From Cerrena zonata (Eukaryota; Basidiomycota; Agaricomycetes; Polyporales; Cerrenaceae): 64,000 nt of DNA. Location of the stretch: NCBI GenBank assembly GCA_038087015.1, contig JASBNA010000042.1, forward strand, positions 248,001 to 312,000. The letters run 5' to 3'. This document shows, piece after piece, positions 38,091-48,212 of the stretch; position 1 is the stretch's first letter; every line of letters starts with the position of its first letter. Below the pieces are notes generated by a model that saw only the letters and a list, made by a program, of their open reading frames with translations, was not told the origin of the DNA and made no database searches. The position numbers and the translations under genes are program-made.

Positions 38091-40598
38091 TTAGTTTTTA
38101 TTTTCATTCTTATTATCTTCCTTATTATTATCCTTATTATCTTTATTATCTTTATTATCGTTTTTGTTATCGTTGGTATCGTTGTTGTTTTGGTTATCAT
38201 TTTGGTTTTCAGTTTCGGTTTGGGGTTCTGGAACTGGGTTATGTTCATCGTGTCTCAAACGTTCAATATATTCATAATCGAATAAAGGTTTTCTTAAAGG
38301 TTTACCCATTTTAAATTTGGAAGTTAATTGATGATAATCGGTATTATGTTTTAAATCTAAAATCAGATGTTGTAAAGAAGGATCCAACATTAATTTTTTT
38401 TCAATTTCATGTAAAGAGGTGTAATGATGAGTTAAATAATATTCAATCAAGATATCTTTATCACTTTCTAATAACTTAACTTTTAAATCGTCATTCATTG
38501 TTTTAACTAATTGAGTGAATTTATCGACATTAATTTCATTTCCATCTTTATAATCTTTTTCATCGAAAAGGAAAGTTAATTTTTCTTGTTGAATCCATAA
38601 TCTGATTGAAGGAACATAATAATAACCATCGAAATAGTACAGAGTAGTACCTTGAGTATATTCATGATTTAACATTGACATGACATCATTTGGGATATAA
38701 AGAGGTACTCCACCAAGCATTGAGTATCTTAAAGGATTAATTTTTTCAAAATTAAGCCAATGTTTACGACGATCCATATATAATTCAATTGGTTCACCTT
38801 GAGAGTTTTTATTTCTGATATAACTATCAAATTCATCTGGAGGTTTTTCATTATTTTTACCTAACCCAGTGATATCGATATAAGTACCAGTATCAATATC
38901 GATAAATCTAGCATCAATAACATTATCTTGACGAGCTTTATCACGATGATGTAAGAAACTTGAACAATCAATTAAATATTTCCCGTAACCTTCGGAGATA
39001 TCTTCAATAACTAAAGTCATATTATAATTAGCTGATAAACGATTCAATTCAGCACTTGGCATTTGAATATCGATATCGATATCAAAGGGGAACATTAAAC
39101 CATCCCAATACCAACTCAATAAAGGACCATGAGCAATCCAACTAATGATTCCTTTTTCTTCAGCAAATCTGAACCAGTTTCTCAATAAACGATCCAAAAT
39201 GATTTGTTCTCTAATTTCCAAATGTTTCATTGAATAACCATCTTTTAAATAACGTAAAGCACCGTTGAAGAATCTCCATTCATTATGCCAACCAGCATCT
39301 TGATTAGTGCTATCCTTAATAAGAGTAGCTAATTTATAATAGGTTGGTTCATCATTGATGGAAATTGAATTTGAATATTTTAATCCATTATAATGATTTA
39401 ATTCATGTCTATTCAAAGCATTGATTTCAATTTCTTTTGGATCATAATGTAATTCATTAGTCATTAATTCTTCCAATTTATTCAATCTGATTTCATAATC
39501 TCTTATTTGTTCATCAATTTGTTCTTGTTGATAATTGAAAGCTTCGGTATCTAAATATAATTCTCTACTAGCATTAATATCTTTTTGACGAGTGATTAAG
39601 TTCATTTTATAAATATCATCATTCAAGTCAAGTGGTCTTGGGTGGATTGTTTTCAATAAATCATTAAATTCATCAACTGGATTTAAGATAATTTCATTAT
39701 TAATATCTTCCAAATGATTAGCATTGATATTTTTACGTTCCAAGTAATGTTCAAACATTTCAGTATGAACGATTCTTTGTTTATCAGAAATCTGGGCTTC
39801 ATAAGTACCCAGTTTAGTTAAGAAAATCAATGATAATGGATTTTCTTGATAAGTTAATAAATGAGATTTCCCTTGCATCATAACTTGTTTATGAGGAGCC
39901 TTATTCATTGGCGAGCTTTCAACAACAAAACCAGGTAAATATTTTTTATCTTTAAACCCAATCTTATCCATTTCAACCTCAGATAAGTCTTTCAAGTTAT
40001 GACAAAAATTTGGATATTTGGTTGGTTTATTGATTTTGCTTTGTAACCATTCACAATTAGCCCGGTCATCAATTGGTTTACTCAACTCTTCATTGAGCAA
40101 GGTTAAATCCACCCAATCAGACCAACTAAATGGAACTACAATCTTGGAATTCAATGCTTTATCATTTTGAGGGTTTTGGGTCATTAATTGATGTTTAATT
40201 TCATTCAAGTAAACCGAAATAGTAAACCTTGGATCGTAATACAAAGTCGACTTGGTGGCCCATGTTTCCTGATTCTCATTCGACGATGGTAAGAAATCGG
40301 CTGGGTTAATTTTCAAATTTGGTTCTAATAAATTAGTATTTGCTAACCAATAATTTGATCCATCTTTTCCAACGTTTTCCAAAAGATACGCCACCTTCTC
40401 CTTATTACTCAACTCCTCATACTTCTTCCCTTGCGGAATCGTTATTTGATCATCAGTGAAATATGTTATTGACGATACATGATTAATAGCCGCCTGTTTT
40501 AACTTGGTCTCTTCAATAGTGTATATCCTGGTAAAGTAAAGAACATTGATCACCAAGATAATCACAAAGAATATCTTAACAAACCTAGTGTTAATCAT
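38091..40598 (-). CDS. MNN4: Mnn4-like regulator of mannosylphosphate transfer (LicD domain), copy 1
   Basis: An 835-residue type II Golgi protein: one N-terminal anchor (about residues 8-25, IFFVIILVINVLYFT) and a large lumenal part. A LicD/nucleotidyltransferase-like region starts near residue 480 (GIISWIAHGPLLSWYWDGL, FPFDIDIDIQMP with the acidic motif, DARFIDIDTGTYIDITGLG). Mnn4 proteins promote addition of mannosylphosphate to cell-wall mannans, which gives the surface negative charge. The C-terminus ends in an Asn/Lys/Asp repeat (DNKD units), comparable to the charged KKKKEEEE tail of S. cerevisiae Mnn4. It lies in tandem with the paralogue at 41359-43911. Which of the two is the true MNN4 orthologue cannot be told from here. 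Confidence 0.85.
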   Translation of the reverse strand: MINTRFVKIFFVIILVINVLYFTRIYTIEETKLKQAAINHVSSITYFTDDQITIPQGKKYEELSNKEKVAYLLENVGKDGSNYWLANTNLLEPNLKINPADFLPSSNENQETWATKSTLYYDPRFTISVYLNEIKHQLMTQNPQNDKALNSKIVVPFSWSDWVDLTLLNEELSKPIDDRANCEWLQSKINKPTKYPNFCHNLKDLSEVEMDKIGFKDKKYLPGFVVESSPMNKAPHKQVMMQGKSHLLTYQENPLSLIFLTKLGTYEAQISDKQRIVHTEMFEHYLERKNINANHLEDINNEIILNPVDEFNDLLKTIHPRPLDLNDDIYKMNLITRQKDINASRELYLDTEAFNYQQEQIDEQIRDYEIRLNKLEELMTNELHYDPKEIEINALNRHELNHYNGLKYSNSISINDEPTYYKLATLIKDSTNQDAGWHNEWRFFNGALRYLKDGYSMKHLEIREQIILDRLLRNWFRFAEEKGIISWIAHGPLLSWYWDGLMFPFDIDIDIQMPSAELNRLSANYNMTLVIEDISEGYGKYLIDCSSFLHHRDKARQDNVIDARFIDIDTGTYIDITGLGKNNEKPPDEFDSYIRNKNSQGEPIELYMDRRKHWLNFEKINPLRYSMLGGVPLYIPNDVMSMLNHEYTQGTTLYYFDGYYYVPSIRLWIQQEKLTFLFDEKDYKDGNEINVDKFTQLVKTMNDDLKVKLLESDKDILIEYYLTHHYTSLHEIEKKLMLDPSLQHLILDLKHNTDYHQLTSKFKMGKPLRKPLFDYEYIERLRHDEHNPVPEPQTETENQNDNQNNNDTNDNKNDNKDNKDNKDNNKEDNKNENKN

Positions 40599-41358
40599 TC
40601 TTACCTTCTACCTCTACTCAACCACTGCTGTTTTCCAAGCTTCGTGATGGATTTCCTTCTTTATATATTTGTTTTTATGTAATATCGGCAACTTCATCGG
40701 GCACACGACCTTTCTTGCCTCACCTTCTATTATCGACCCTAGGTACATATCACCACTTTCCTACTTCACCGACTTCCCCTACAACTTCCCCTACAACTTC
40801 ACCCACGAGTTCAGCTGCCATACTGGAGCTTCTCTACCCAGTTACCTCTACTCATTGGCTTCTGCTCGTCTACTTCTGCTCATCTTCTACGCCAGTTCCT
40901 CTTCATTCAGTCCAACAATGGCCTCAGAGTGCCCCCGGAACTCACAAAAGGCTAACCTGTAAACCTTCAGGGGTCACACGATGCTAAACTTTTCTTTTTG
41001 CAAAGGCCAAATTTCACTGCAAATTCCACTAGTGAATTGTTTTGGTATTCGTTTCATTGTGATAACCGAAGTCACTCGTAGGAACGGTAAAAGCATTTGC
41101 AAAAGCCGTGGTGTGGACGTAGATTTTCCAATCCAGTCAACTTACGAGTTTAGACCAATTTGGCGAGCAACTTGCCTGTTTTAATGGGTGGGATTCCGCC
41201 TCCAGCCATGCGTTACAAAAGCTTACCGGGAGTAGATTACAAAACGGCTTAAACGTGCAAGATTAAGTTTACCTACGATACAAAACAAGGCCAGAATGCA
41301 AACTACAAGAATCCAAGGAGAATACAAAATATAGTACAATATTATTAATATACATATG
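40599..41358. other. Intergenic between the two MNN4-like genes
   Basis: A 760-bp spacer holding the promoter of copy 1. It includes a C/T-rich patch with repeated CCTACAACTTCCC-type units (about 40770-40805). Two short ORFs there (Ser/Thr/Pro-rich) look spurious. Confidence 0.5.
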
Positions 41359-43911
41359 CTAGTCGTTATGATGCTTTGGTCTATCAATGTTTTCATAATT
41401 GAATAAGGGCCTTCTAAAAGGTTTTTGAAATTTAAAATTCAGGGTAAACTTATGATAATTTTCATCATTACTTATAACTGATTCCGGTTTTTCAGCACCA
41501 ATATCGCCAATTTTAGTAGATTCACCATTTGGCATATCAAATAAAAAGGTCAATTCCTTTTTATGAATATCAGTCACGTCTTTAGTTAAGTAATATTCTA
41601 GTAAGACTTCTTCTTCTTTATCTAATAATTGTATAACTTGAGTTTCATTAATATTTTTAACCAAGTTTGTAAATTTATCGATATTGATTTCATTTTTTTC
41701 TTTATAATCTTTTTCATTAAATAAAAATTCCAACTTCAGTTGATGGATCCATAAATTGATTGCATCAACAAAATAGAATCCTCCATAAGTATATGATGTC
41801 ATTCCAATACTATATTCATCTTTTAAAATATCATCAATTTTGTTTGGGACATAAAGGGGTACTCCTCCCATCATGGTAAATCTTAATGGTGATAACTCAT
41901 TATATGAATAGAAATGAGCATTACGACAATTATAAATTGGTCTGGGTAATCCTTGTTTTTCTCGATCTTCTACTATTCCTTTATATTTATCTGGATATGC
42001 TTCTTGACTAATTCCTAACCCGGTGATATCGATATATGATCCGGTATCAATATCAATAAATCTTGCATCAATATGATTTTCATTACGAGTTTTAGAACGA
42101 TGATGAATAAAAGTCGAACAATCAATAAAATATTTCCCAAAACCTTCAGTTAAATCTTCAACAACCAATGTTTGATTATATAATTTAGAAAATCTTGCTA
42201 ATTCTTCAGCCGGCATTTGAATATCAATATCTTCATCAAATGGGAAAAGTAATCCATCCCAATACCAACTTAATAAGGGGCCATGAGCAATCCAACTAAT
42301 GATTCCCTTTTCATTAGCAAATCTAAACCAATTTCTTAAAATACGATCCAATAAAATTTTTTCACGAATTAATAATTCATCTGCATTCCAATCGTCTTTT
42401 AAATAACGTAATGCCCCATTGAAAAATCTCCATTCATAATGCCATCCGGCATCATGGTCATTTTCTTCATTATTAAAATTCAATCTGGCCATTCTGAAAT
42501 AAGTATCTTCTTTAGTATCTTCAAAAGAATTGGCGTACTTCAAACTTTTGAAATATAATTTTTCATTTCTGCTTAAACGTTCTTTATTAATGGTATGGTG
42601 ATCGAATTTTAATTCATTAGTCGTTGAATCAATTAATTTCATTATACGTGATTCATATTTAGCAATTTGTTCATCGATTTTATCTTGTTGATAATTGAAA
42701 GAGCTTTCTGGTAAATAGATTTCTTTTGACTCGTTTGGATTAGAATTTTTCAATTTCTCAACCATTCCATATTCATCATCTTCTGGTGAAATAACATTTG
42801 GTTTAACTTTTGATACAAAATCGTTGAATTCCAAGACTGGATCCATAACTAATTTTTGATCTTGATCATTATGTTGGATTTGATTATTTTTCAAGTAATT
42901 TTCAAACAAATTCCCATCAACGATTCTTTCTTTATTTTCAATTTTAGCTTCATAAGTTCCGTCTTTACTTAAAAAAATCATACTCAATGGTAAATCAGCG
43001 TATGTTAATAAATGACTTTTACCTTCAAGCATTCTTACTTCATTTGATGCTTTATTTGTTGGTGATTTTTTAACTGCAAATCCCGGAACAAATTTTGATG
43101 ATGGTAATTTCATCTCTTTCAAATCTTCGTTAGTTAAATCTCGATTATTTACACAATAATTTGGATCTTTAGCCGGTATATGATGGACTGACTTCATATA
43201 TTCGCAATTCTTTCTTTTCCCCTCTGGTTTACTCAACTCATGATTCAACATGGTTAAATCCACCCAATCACTCCATGCAAATGGCACCACAATTTCATGT
43301 AGTCTATACTTATCATTATTTGGATTTTTCTGCAAGTATTGATTCTTGATTTCGTTGATATATACCGAAAGAGTAAATCTAGGATCGTAATATAATAACG
43401 GCTTATCAATCCAATTGGATTTAACAAAATCACTAATCTTAATTTCTAATTGGTGATCCGTTAACTCGGTGTGTCCCAACCAATACTTTTCTTTATCAAG
43501 AGTAATTTGATTCAATTTATATAAAATCTTATCGGAATCATTAAGTTGATCATACGGTAATTCCGGAACTGGATAGAGTTGTTTATCGTTTGAATGTTCT
43601 TGTTGTTGATCAACTTTTGGTTTGGGAATAACCGAAGTTTTGGGCATTTGTTCCGAAATTTCAACTTCATTTTGTTCTTCATTCCCGTTATACAAGTTAT
43701 CAATATTATCAATCACACTAGTAGCATGATACTTCAATCGATTGGTGATGGTCTTGGATGATTTGTCATCAACTAATAAACTAGTGATATAAAAAATGTT
43801 TATAACGGCCACTATGGCAATTATAAACTTGATGATCTTGGGATTAAATAATCGCTTGAATATCGAATTTATTACCGACTGTTGGTTATTTGAACCTGGG
43901 TACGGTCCCAT
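41359..43911 (-). CDS. Mnn4-like mannosylphosphate protein (LicD domain), copy 2
   Basis: An 850-residue paralogue of the preceding gene. N-terminal anchor at about residues 24-44 (IIKFIIAIVAVINIFYITSLL), a lumenal stem, and the LicD-like region from about residue 535 (GIISWIAHGPLLSWYWDGL, FPFDEDIDIQMP, DARFIDIDTGSYIDITGLG). Shared blocks with copy 1 also include VPFAWSDWVDLTMLNHELSK and KSHLLTY. It lacks the Asn/Lys tail of copy 1 and ends with FRRPLFNYENIDRPKHH. Same orientation and 760 bp apart, so a tandem duplication. Substrate or enzymatic activity of such proteins is not fully settled in the family. Confidence 0.85.
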   Translation of the reverse strand: MGPYPGSNNQQSVINSIFKRLFNPKIIKFIIAIVAVINIFYITSLLVDDKSSKTITNRLKYHATSVIDNIDNLYNGNEEQNEVEISEQMPKTSVIPKPKVDQQQEHSNDKQLYPVPELPYDQLNDSDKILYKLNQITLDKEKYWLGHTELTDHQLEIKISDFVKSNWIDKPLLYYDPRFTLSVYINEIKNQYLQKNPNNDKYRLHEIVVPFAWSDWVDLTMLNHELSKPEGKRKNCEYMKSVHHIPAKDPNYCVNNRDLTNEDLKEMKLPSSKFVPGFAVKKSPTNKASNEVRMLEGKSHLLTYADLPLSMIFLSKDGTYEAKIENKERIVDGNLFENYLKNNQIQHNDQDQKLVMDPVLEFNDFVSKVKPNVISPEDDEYGMVEKLKNSNPNESKEIYLPESSFNYQQDKIDEQIAKYESRIMKLIDSTTNELKFDHHTINKERLSRNEKLYFKSLKYANSFEDTKEDTYFRMARLNFNNEENDHDAGWHYEWRFFNGALRYLKDDWNADELLIREKILLDRILRNWFRFANEKGIISWIAHGPLLSWYWDGLLFPFDEDIDIQMPAEELARFSKLYNQTLVVEDLTEGFGKYFIDCSTFIHHRSKTRNENHIDARFIDIDTGSYIDITGLGISQEAYPDKYKGIVEDREKQGLPRPIYNCRNAHFYSYNELSPLRFTMMGGVPLYVPNKIDDILKDEYSIGMTSYTYGGFYFVDAINLWIHQLKLEFLFNEKDYKEKNEINIDKFTNLVKNINETQVIQLLDKEEEVLLEYYLTKDVTDIHKKELTFLFDMPNGESTKIGDIGAEKPESVISNDENYHKFTLNFKFQKPFRRPLFNYENIDRPKHHND

Positions 43912-44282
43912 TTTTGATAAGCGAGTGAATAATTTGTTTAAATCAAGTTATTTGATTAATTTTGGAATGATGAGATTTCACTAGTTTTATAAAGGATTAT
44001 CTTTGAATTCGAAATGGAAAAAAGAAAAGAACAAAAAAAAAAAAAAAAGCTTTTGTTTGTTTTGGTAACTTTTGCCTTATATTGATATCCTGTCGTGTAT
44101 TACACGCTCCGGTCACAAACTTAGCTTATCTGGCCTTTCTCCTGAGTCTACCAACGCTGTCCTGCCGTAGCCACCGAGCCTGCCAAGTCTACAAGTCTAC
44201 CAGTCTATGAGTCTACCAGTCTACAAGTCCACTGACCCTTTTGAGCACTTGGTAGTGTGATCAGTTGAGATTTCAAGATTTA

Positions 44283-44318
<36 letters not shown>

Positions 44319-44927
44319 TTCTCGTTTCGTTTCTGGCAGTACGGGGTCATCGGGGGTATCTAACCTGCAAAAAAAAAAAGGCGGAATGAGATCCGGTGGG
44401 GAGCCTCCCCGGAATGTGAAACGAGCAGAAAGAGCAACTTGTGAGACACTGTTCCCCTCGGAACTCGGGGACCATCTGCACGCGCCTAAAAAGATCCTTC
44501 TGTTGAGCCAGTTTATTTTCTTGCTAGGTGTTATTTTGTAAAGCTTATTTTTTAGTTTGTCCCTTTTTTTTGTGCATTCTTCGATTATTTTTTTTTTTTG
44601 TTTTCAAGTAATTTCTCGCGCCAAGAGCTTTCTGCGTAGCTGAAATAGTACAAACCGCTGACCCAAAACGGCAGGTCTTCATGCGCAGCTGACCCCGATT
44701 GGGGGAGAGGGGAGGGGGATTTTCGGTTGGTGTATGGGTTTACCTCATGGTTGCAAAGATGAAACTGTATTAATATATGTATGGTGTATAAACGTAAATG
44801 TACAAGAATAAGTTTTAACCTGAGTTTCATGGAAGCAGCCAGCTTAGAAAACAATACGAAATTACGGGCATCTCTGTTGAGCTGTAATGCTTCACGATTA
44901 ATTTTTTATTGTAAGATATACTAGAGA
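43912..44927. other. Intergenic upstream of MNN4-like copy 2, downstream of SEC61
   Basis: 1.0 kb. It contains a short AGTCTACC/AGTCTACA repeat (about 44180-44230), an uninterrupted 31-nt T-run (44287-44317), and GC-rich stretches around 44340-44490. It presumably contains the copy 2 promoter and the SEC61 terminator. Not coding by eye. Confidence 0.6.
44287..44317. repeat. 31-nt poly(T) tract
   Basis: Uninterrupted run of about 31 T on the + strand, the longest homopolymer in the window. True length may differ because homopolymers are error-prone. Likely a nucleosome-excluding promoter element of the MNN4-like copy 2 gene. Confidence 0.8.
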
Positions 44928-46367
44928 TTAAATACCATCACTAAATCCGCTGACTAAGGATTTATTCAAACCACCTTCTTTAACAGCCAATTCAAAATAA
45001 CCATAAATGGTGGTGACCGCCAATAAGATGGAAGTACCACTACCCAAAGTACCCATTAAATCACAGATAACGGATAAAGCACCAATGGTAGCACCACCAA
45101 AAGCAGCTGCGGTTGGAATGATTTTCTTCAATTCACGATAAGCAGAAGTATCTCTATGACCAGCAATCACCAAACCTTGTTCTTTGAATTGTTTGGCAAC
45201 GTCACGAGGACTGGAACCACTGATTTCGATCCAGGTGGTTGAGAAAATAGCACAACTACCCAAAACAAAAACTATATAGATCGAAGTTTTGATTGGATCT
45301 AATAAAGCATCGGTTAAGTTGATTGGAGGTTGGATATAGTAAGCTAATCCACTGATGGCGTATAATTGAGAAGATTGGTCTGATCTTTGGCCCCAACTAC
45401 CCAAAAGTTTCACAAATAAGTTATTTGGCCATCTAATGAATAACATTTGACTAATAATGAAAATGTTTGAGGTTAAAGCACTTTGTAACATGATTGGGAT
45501 ATTGGAAGTATAGAACAATCTAATTGGATATAATCCATAAGGTCCTCTTTGTCTAGTTGATTTAACTGGCAATTCAATTCTAAAACCTTGTAAGTAAACA
45601 ACACTGAAAAATACAAGAATGGTGGCTAATAATTGGAAGCAATTTGGTAAATTCGATCTATAGAAAGCTTCTAATAATGCTCTCTTTTTGTCTCTTCTTG
45701 ATCCTAATAAGTGGAATAATGCAACCACTGCACCTTCGAATTCGGTTCCTTTACCAACGTTTGAAGTAGTTGGAGCAAAAGCTTTCCAGAAAACTTGTTC
45801 ACAAACATTGGTGGCGGTGAATAATGAAATACCACTACCTAAACCGTAACCTTTTTGCAATAACTCATCAAATAAAATAACAACAATGGATGCAAATACT
45901 AATTGCAAAATTAACAATAAACAAACCCCAATACCCAAGTTACTTGGTGGGCCGTACATCCCAGTCAACACGTAAACGGTAGCTTGTCCAATTGCTAACA
46001 AGATAGCAAATAATTTTTGAGCAATTTGAAATTGGTCTCTATCAGCTTTATTATTCATATCAACTTGGATTATTTTGGTACCCTGTAATAACTGAAAGAC
46101 CATTGATGACGAAACAATGGGGGAAATCCCTAATTCCATCAACGTCCCTCTGTTGGAAGCCAACATCATTCTCAACCATAATAATGGATCACTCCCATCA
46201 CTTGATGCTATACCATAAAGTGGAATTTCTGACATTACCAAAAAAATCAATAATGTGACACCAGTCCACATCACCTTTTGTTGAAAGGCAACTTTACGTT
46301 CTGGTGCAATCACTTCTGGAAGAAACGGGGTGAATGGGTTAATCAAATCTAATACTCTAAATCCCAT
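44928..46367 (-). CDS. SEC61: ER protein translocon channel subunit Sec61 alpha
   Basis: A 479-residue ten-helix membrane protein forming the channel for secretory proteins in the ER. The N-terminus ([19 protein letters not shown]), plug-region segment ([19 protein letters not shown]), the cytosolic loop ([20 protein letters not shown]) and the last helices ([20 protein letters not shown]) are all family-typical. Length equals that of S. cerevisiae Sec61 (480). It is transcribed divergently from FBP1; the upstream region contains two AACCTCCGTAC elements. Confidence 0.98.
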   Translation of the reverse strand: MGFRVLDLINPFTPFLPEVIAPERKVAFQQKVMWTGVTLLIFLVMSEIPLYGIASSDGSDPLLWLRMMLASNRGTLMELGISPIVSSSMVFQLLQGTKIIQVDMNNKADRDQFQIAQKLFAILLAIGQATVYVLTGMYGPPSNLGIGVCLLLILQLVFASIVVILFDELLQKGYGLGSGISLFTATNVCEQVFWKAFAPTTSNVGKGTEFEGAVVALFHLLGSRRDKKRALLEAFYRSNLPNCFQLLATILVFFSVVYLQGFRIELPVKSTRQRGPYGLYPIRLFYTSNIPIMLQSALTSNIFIISQMLFIRWPNNLFVKLLGSWGQRSDQSSQLYAISGLAYYIQPPINLTDALLDPIKTSIYIVFVLGSCAIFSTTWIEISGSSPRDVAKQFKEQGLVIAGHRDTSAYRELKKIIPTAAAFGGATIGALSVICDLMGTLGSGTSILLAVTTIYGYFELAVKEGGLNKSLVSGFSDGI

Positions 46368-46483
46368 CTTGTTGGATAAGTAACTTGAAGTTGGTAAGAA
46401 TCACTTCAAATTTCCATTTTTCATTTTTCATTGATTCACTCGAAAACGGAAAAAACATTTGCTTGACGTGTTCGAAAATTTCA

Positions 46484-46494
46484 AACCTCCGTAC
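46484..46494. promoter_or_regulatory. AACCTCCGTAC element, SEC61 upstream, copy 1
   Basis: Exact 11-mer shared with 46598-46608 and 36225-36235. It lies 117 bp upstream of the SEC61 ATG. Factor unknown. Confidence 0.4.
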
Positions 46495-46597
46495 ACCGAA
46501 AAATAAAAATAAAAATAAAAATAAGACCGAGGAAGCTCCGTGCATCTACGAGGGCGTGCGGTTACCGGTACGTTCCCTTCCCTTTCCCCAGCAATAG

Positions 46598-46608
46598 AAC
46601 CTCCGTAC
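46598..46608. promoter_or_regulatory. AACCTCCGTAC element, SEC61 upstream, copy 2
   Basis: Second exact copy in this promoter; with the copy at 36225 it shares the longer string TAGAACCTCCGTAC. Factor unknown. Confidence 0.4.
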
Positions 46609-47034
46609 AGTTTCAGAATATCAGCTGCCAAAGCTGACTGCCTTTACATTAGCTACATTAACTTACCCTAGTCTCGTTTACATTGTTTATGATGATTATA
46701 TTGTTGTGTAACTGACGGCAGTGTCGAGACCTCATGAACAAATGAACAACTCACTGCCTTGCCCTTAATAAAACTGGTGCTGGTAAGCAATTATTGCCAT
46801 TTGACCGGCATGTTTTATGGAACAAATGATCTGAAGGAATTTTTTTTTTTTTCGTTTGTTAAGGTTTCTCGACCCGGCAAAAATCGTAAACAGTGCGCGG
46901 TTGGCTTTAAGTGCGGTGGGTTAGCAACTACCCTGTGATTCCGTTTGCTGCCGGGACGAGTATAAAGTATGGGGTAGTTCCATAGTTTAGCAGAAGGATT
47001 ATTAACTATTTTCATTAGTTATCATATATACAAA

Positions 47035-48063
47035 ATGCCAGATAATCATCACTCAGTTTCCGATCAAATGAATGTCGATACCGACATTGTTACTTTGACT
47101 CGTTTTATTCTAGAAGAACAACAAAAGTATGCACCTACTGCCACTGGGGAATTATCTCTTTTATTAAATTCTTTACAATTTGCATTTAAATTTATTGCTC
47201 ATAATATTAGAAGAGCCGAATTGGTTAATTTGATTGGGATTAGTGGTAGTGCTAATTCCACCGGGGATGTTCAAAAAAAATTGGATGTGATTGGAGATGA
47301 AATTTTCATTAATGCCATGAAATCCTCTAATAACGTCAAGGTTTTGGTTTCTGAAGAACAAGAAGACCTTATTGTTTTCGAAGGAGGAGGACGTTATGCT
47401 GTTTGTACCGATCCAATTGACGGTTCTTCCAATATTGATGCCGGGGTTTCGGTGGGGACTATTTTTGGTATTTACCGTTTGGATGATTCGTCCACCGGAT
47501 CGATTAGAGACGTGTTGCGTCGTGGTACTGAAATGGTTGCTGCTGGTTATACTATGTATGGTGCCTCTGCCCATTTGATGTTGACCACTGGATTTGGGGT
47601 TAATGGATTTACTTTGGATACCCAATTGGGAGAATTCATTTTAACCCAACCAAATTTGAAAATTCCAAATAAAAAGGCTATTTACTCGGTTAACGAAGGT
47701 AACTCTTATTACTGGCCAGATAGTTTTAAGAAATATATTGAGGATTTGAAAAAACCCCAAGATGAATTAAAGGGTAAGCCATATTCTGCACGTTATATCG
47801 GGTCCATGGTTGCTGATATTCATAGAACTTTATTATACGGGGGGATTTTCTCGTATCCTGGAGATTCCAAGTCTAAAAACGGGAAATTAAGAATATTATA
47901 TGAATGTTTCCCCATGGCCATGTTGATGGAACAAGCTGGAGGTGCTGCCGTTAATGATAAAGGAGAGCGTATTTTAGAGTTGTTACCAAAGGGAATCCAC
48001 GATAAATCTGGTATTTGGTTAGGTTCAAAAGGTGAAGTAGATAGATTTTTAACTTATTTATAA
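47035..48063 (+). CDS. FBP1: Fructose-1,6-bisphosphatase
   Basis: A 342-residue gluconeogenic enzyme. The metal-binding motif is complete (CTDPIDGSSNIDAGVSVGTIF), as are the SGSANSTGDVQKKLDVIGDE and YECFPMAMLMEQAGG segments. The protein begins Met-Pro (MPDNHHS): after Met removal, an N-terminal Pro is the degron read by Gid4 of the GID ubiquitin ligase in S. cerevisiae Fbp1, so glucose-triggered degradation may be conserved. A TATA box lies 74 bp upstream. Confidence 0.97.
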   Translation: MPDNHHSVSDQMNVDTDIVTLTRFILEEQQKYAPTATGELSLLLNSLQFAFKFIAHNIRRAELVNLIGISGSANSTGDVQKKLDVIGDEIFINAMKSSNNVKVLVSEEQEDLIVFEGGGRYAVCTDPIDGSSNIDAGVSVGTIFGIYRLDDSSTGSIRDVLRRGTEMVAAGYTMYGASAHLMLTTGFGVNGFTLDTQLGEFILTQPNLKIPNKKAIYSVNEGNSYYWPDSFKKYIEDLKKPQDELKGKPYSARYIGSMVADIHRTLLYGGIFSYPGDSKSKNGKLRILYECFPMAMLMEQAGGAAVNDKGERILELLPKGIHDKSGIWLGSKGEVDRFLTYL

Positions 48064-48212
48064 CCTGATGAGTAGACGAATATATGTAAAAACGTAATGG
48101 CTAACTTGTAATTATTAAAATGTAGTGTATTTATGAAGAAGTGAAAAATGATTAGCTGAAAAATGTATATGTGCAAATGAGATTTGAGATTTTCACTTAC
48201 TTGTTATTCACC

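Larger units (their letters stand above)
46368..47034. promoter_or_regulatory. Bidirectional promoter SEC61 / FBP1
   Basis: 667 bp. On the SEC61 side it has AACCTCCGTAC at 46484-46494 and 46598-46608 and an AAATA repeat (about 46500-46523). On the FBP1 side it has a T-run (46839-46850) and a TATAAAG box at 46961, 74 bp before the FBP1 ATG. No gene seen. Confidence 0.6.

Noticed and set aside
40669..41184. Ser/Thr/Pro-rich ORFs between the MNN4-like genes
   Set aside because: Low-complexity C/T-rich DNA; two frames open at once, no homology.
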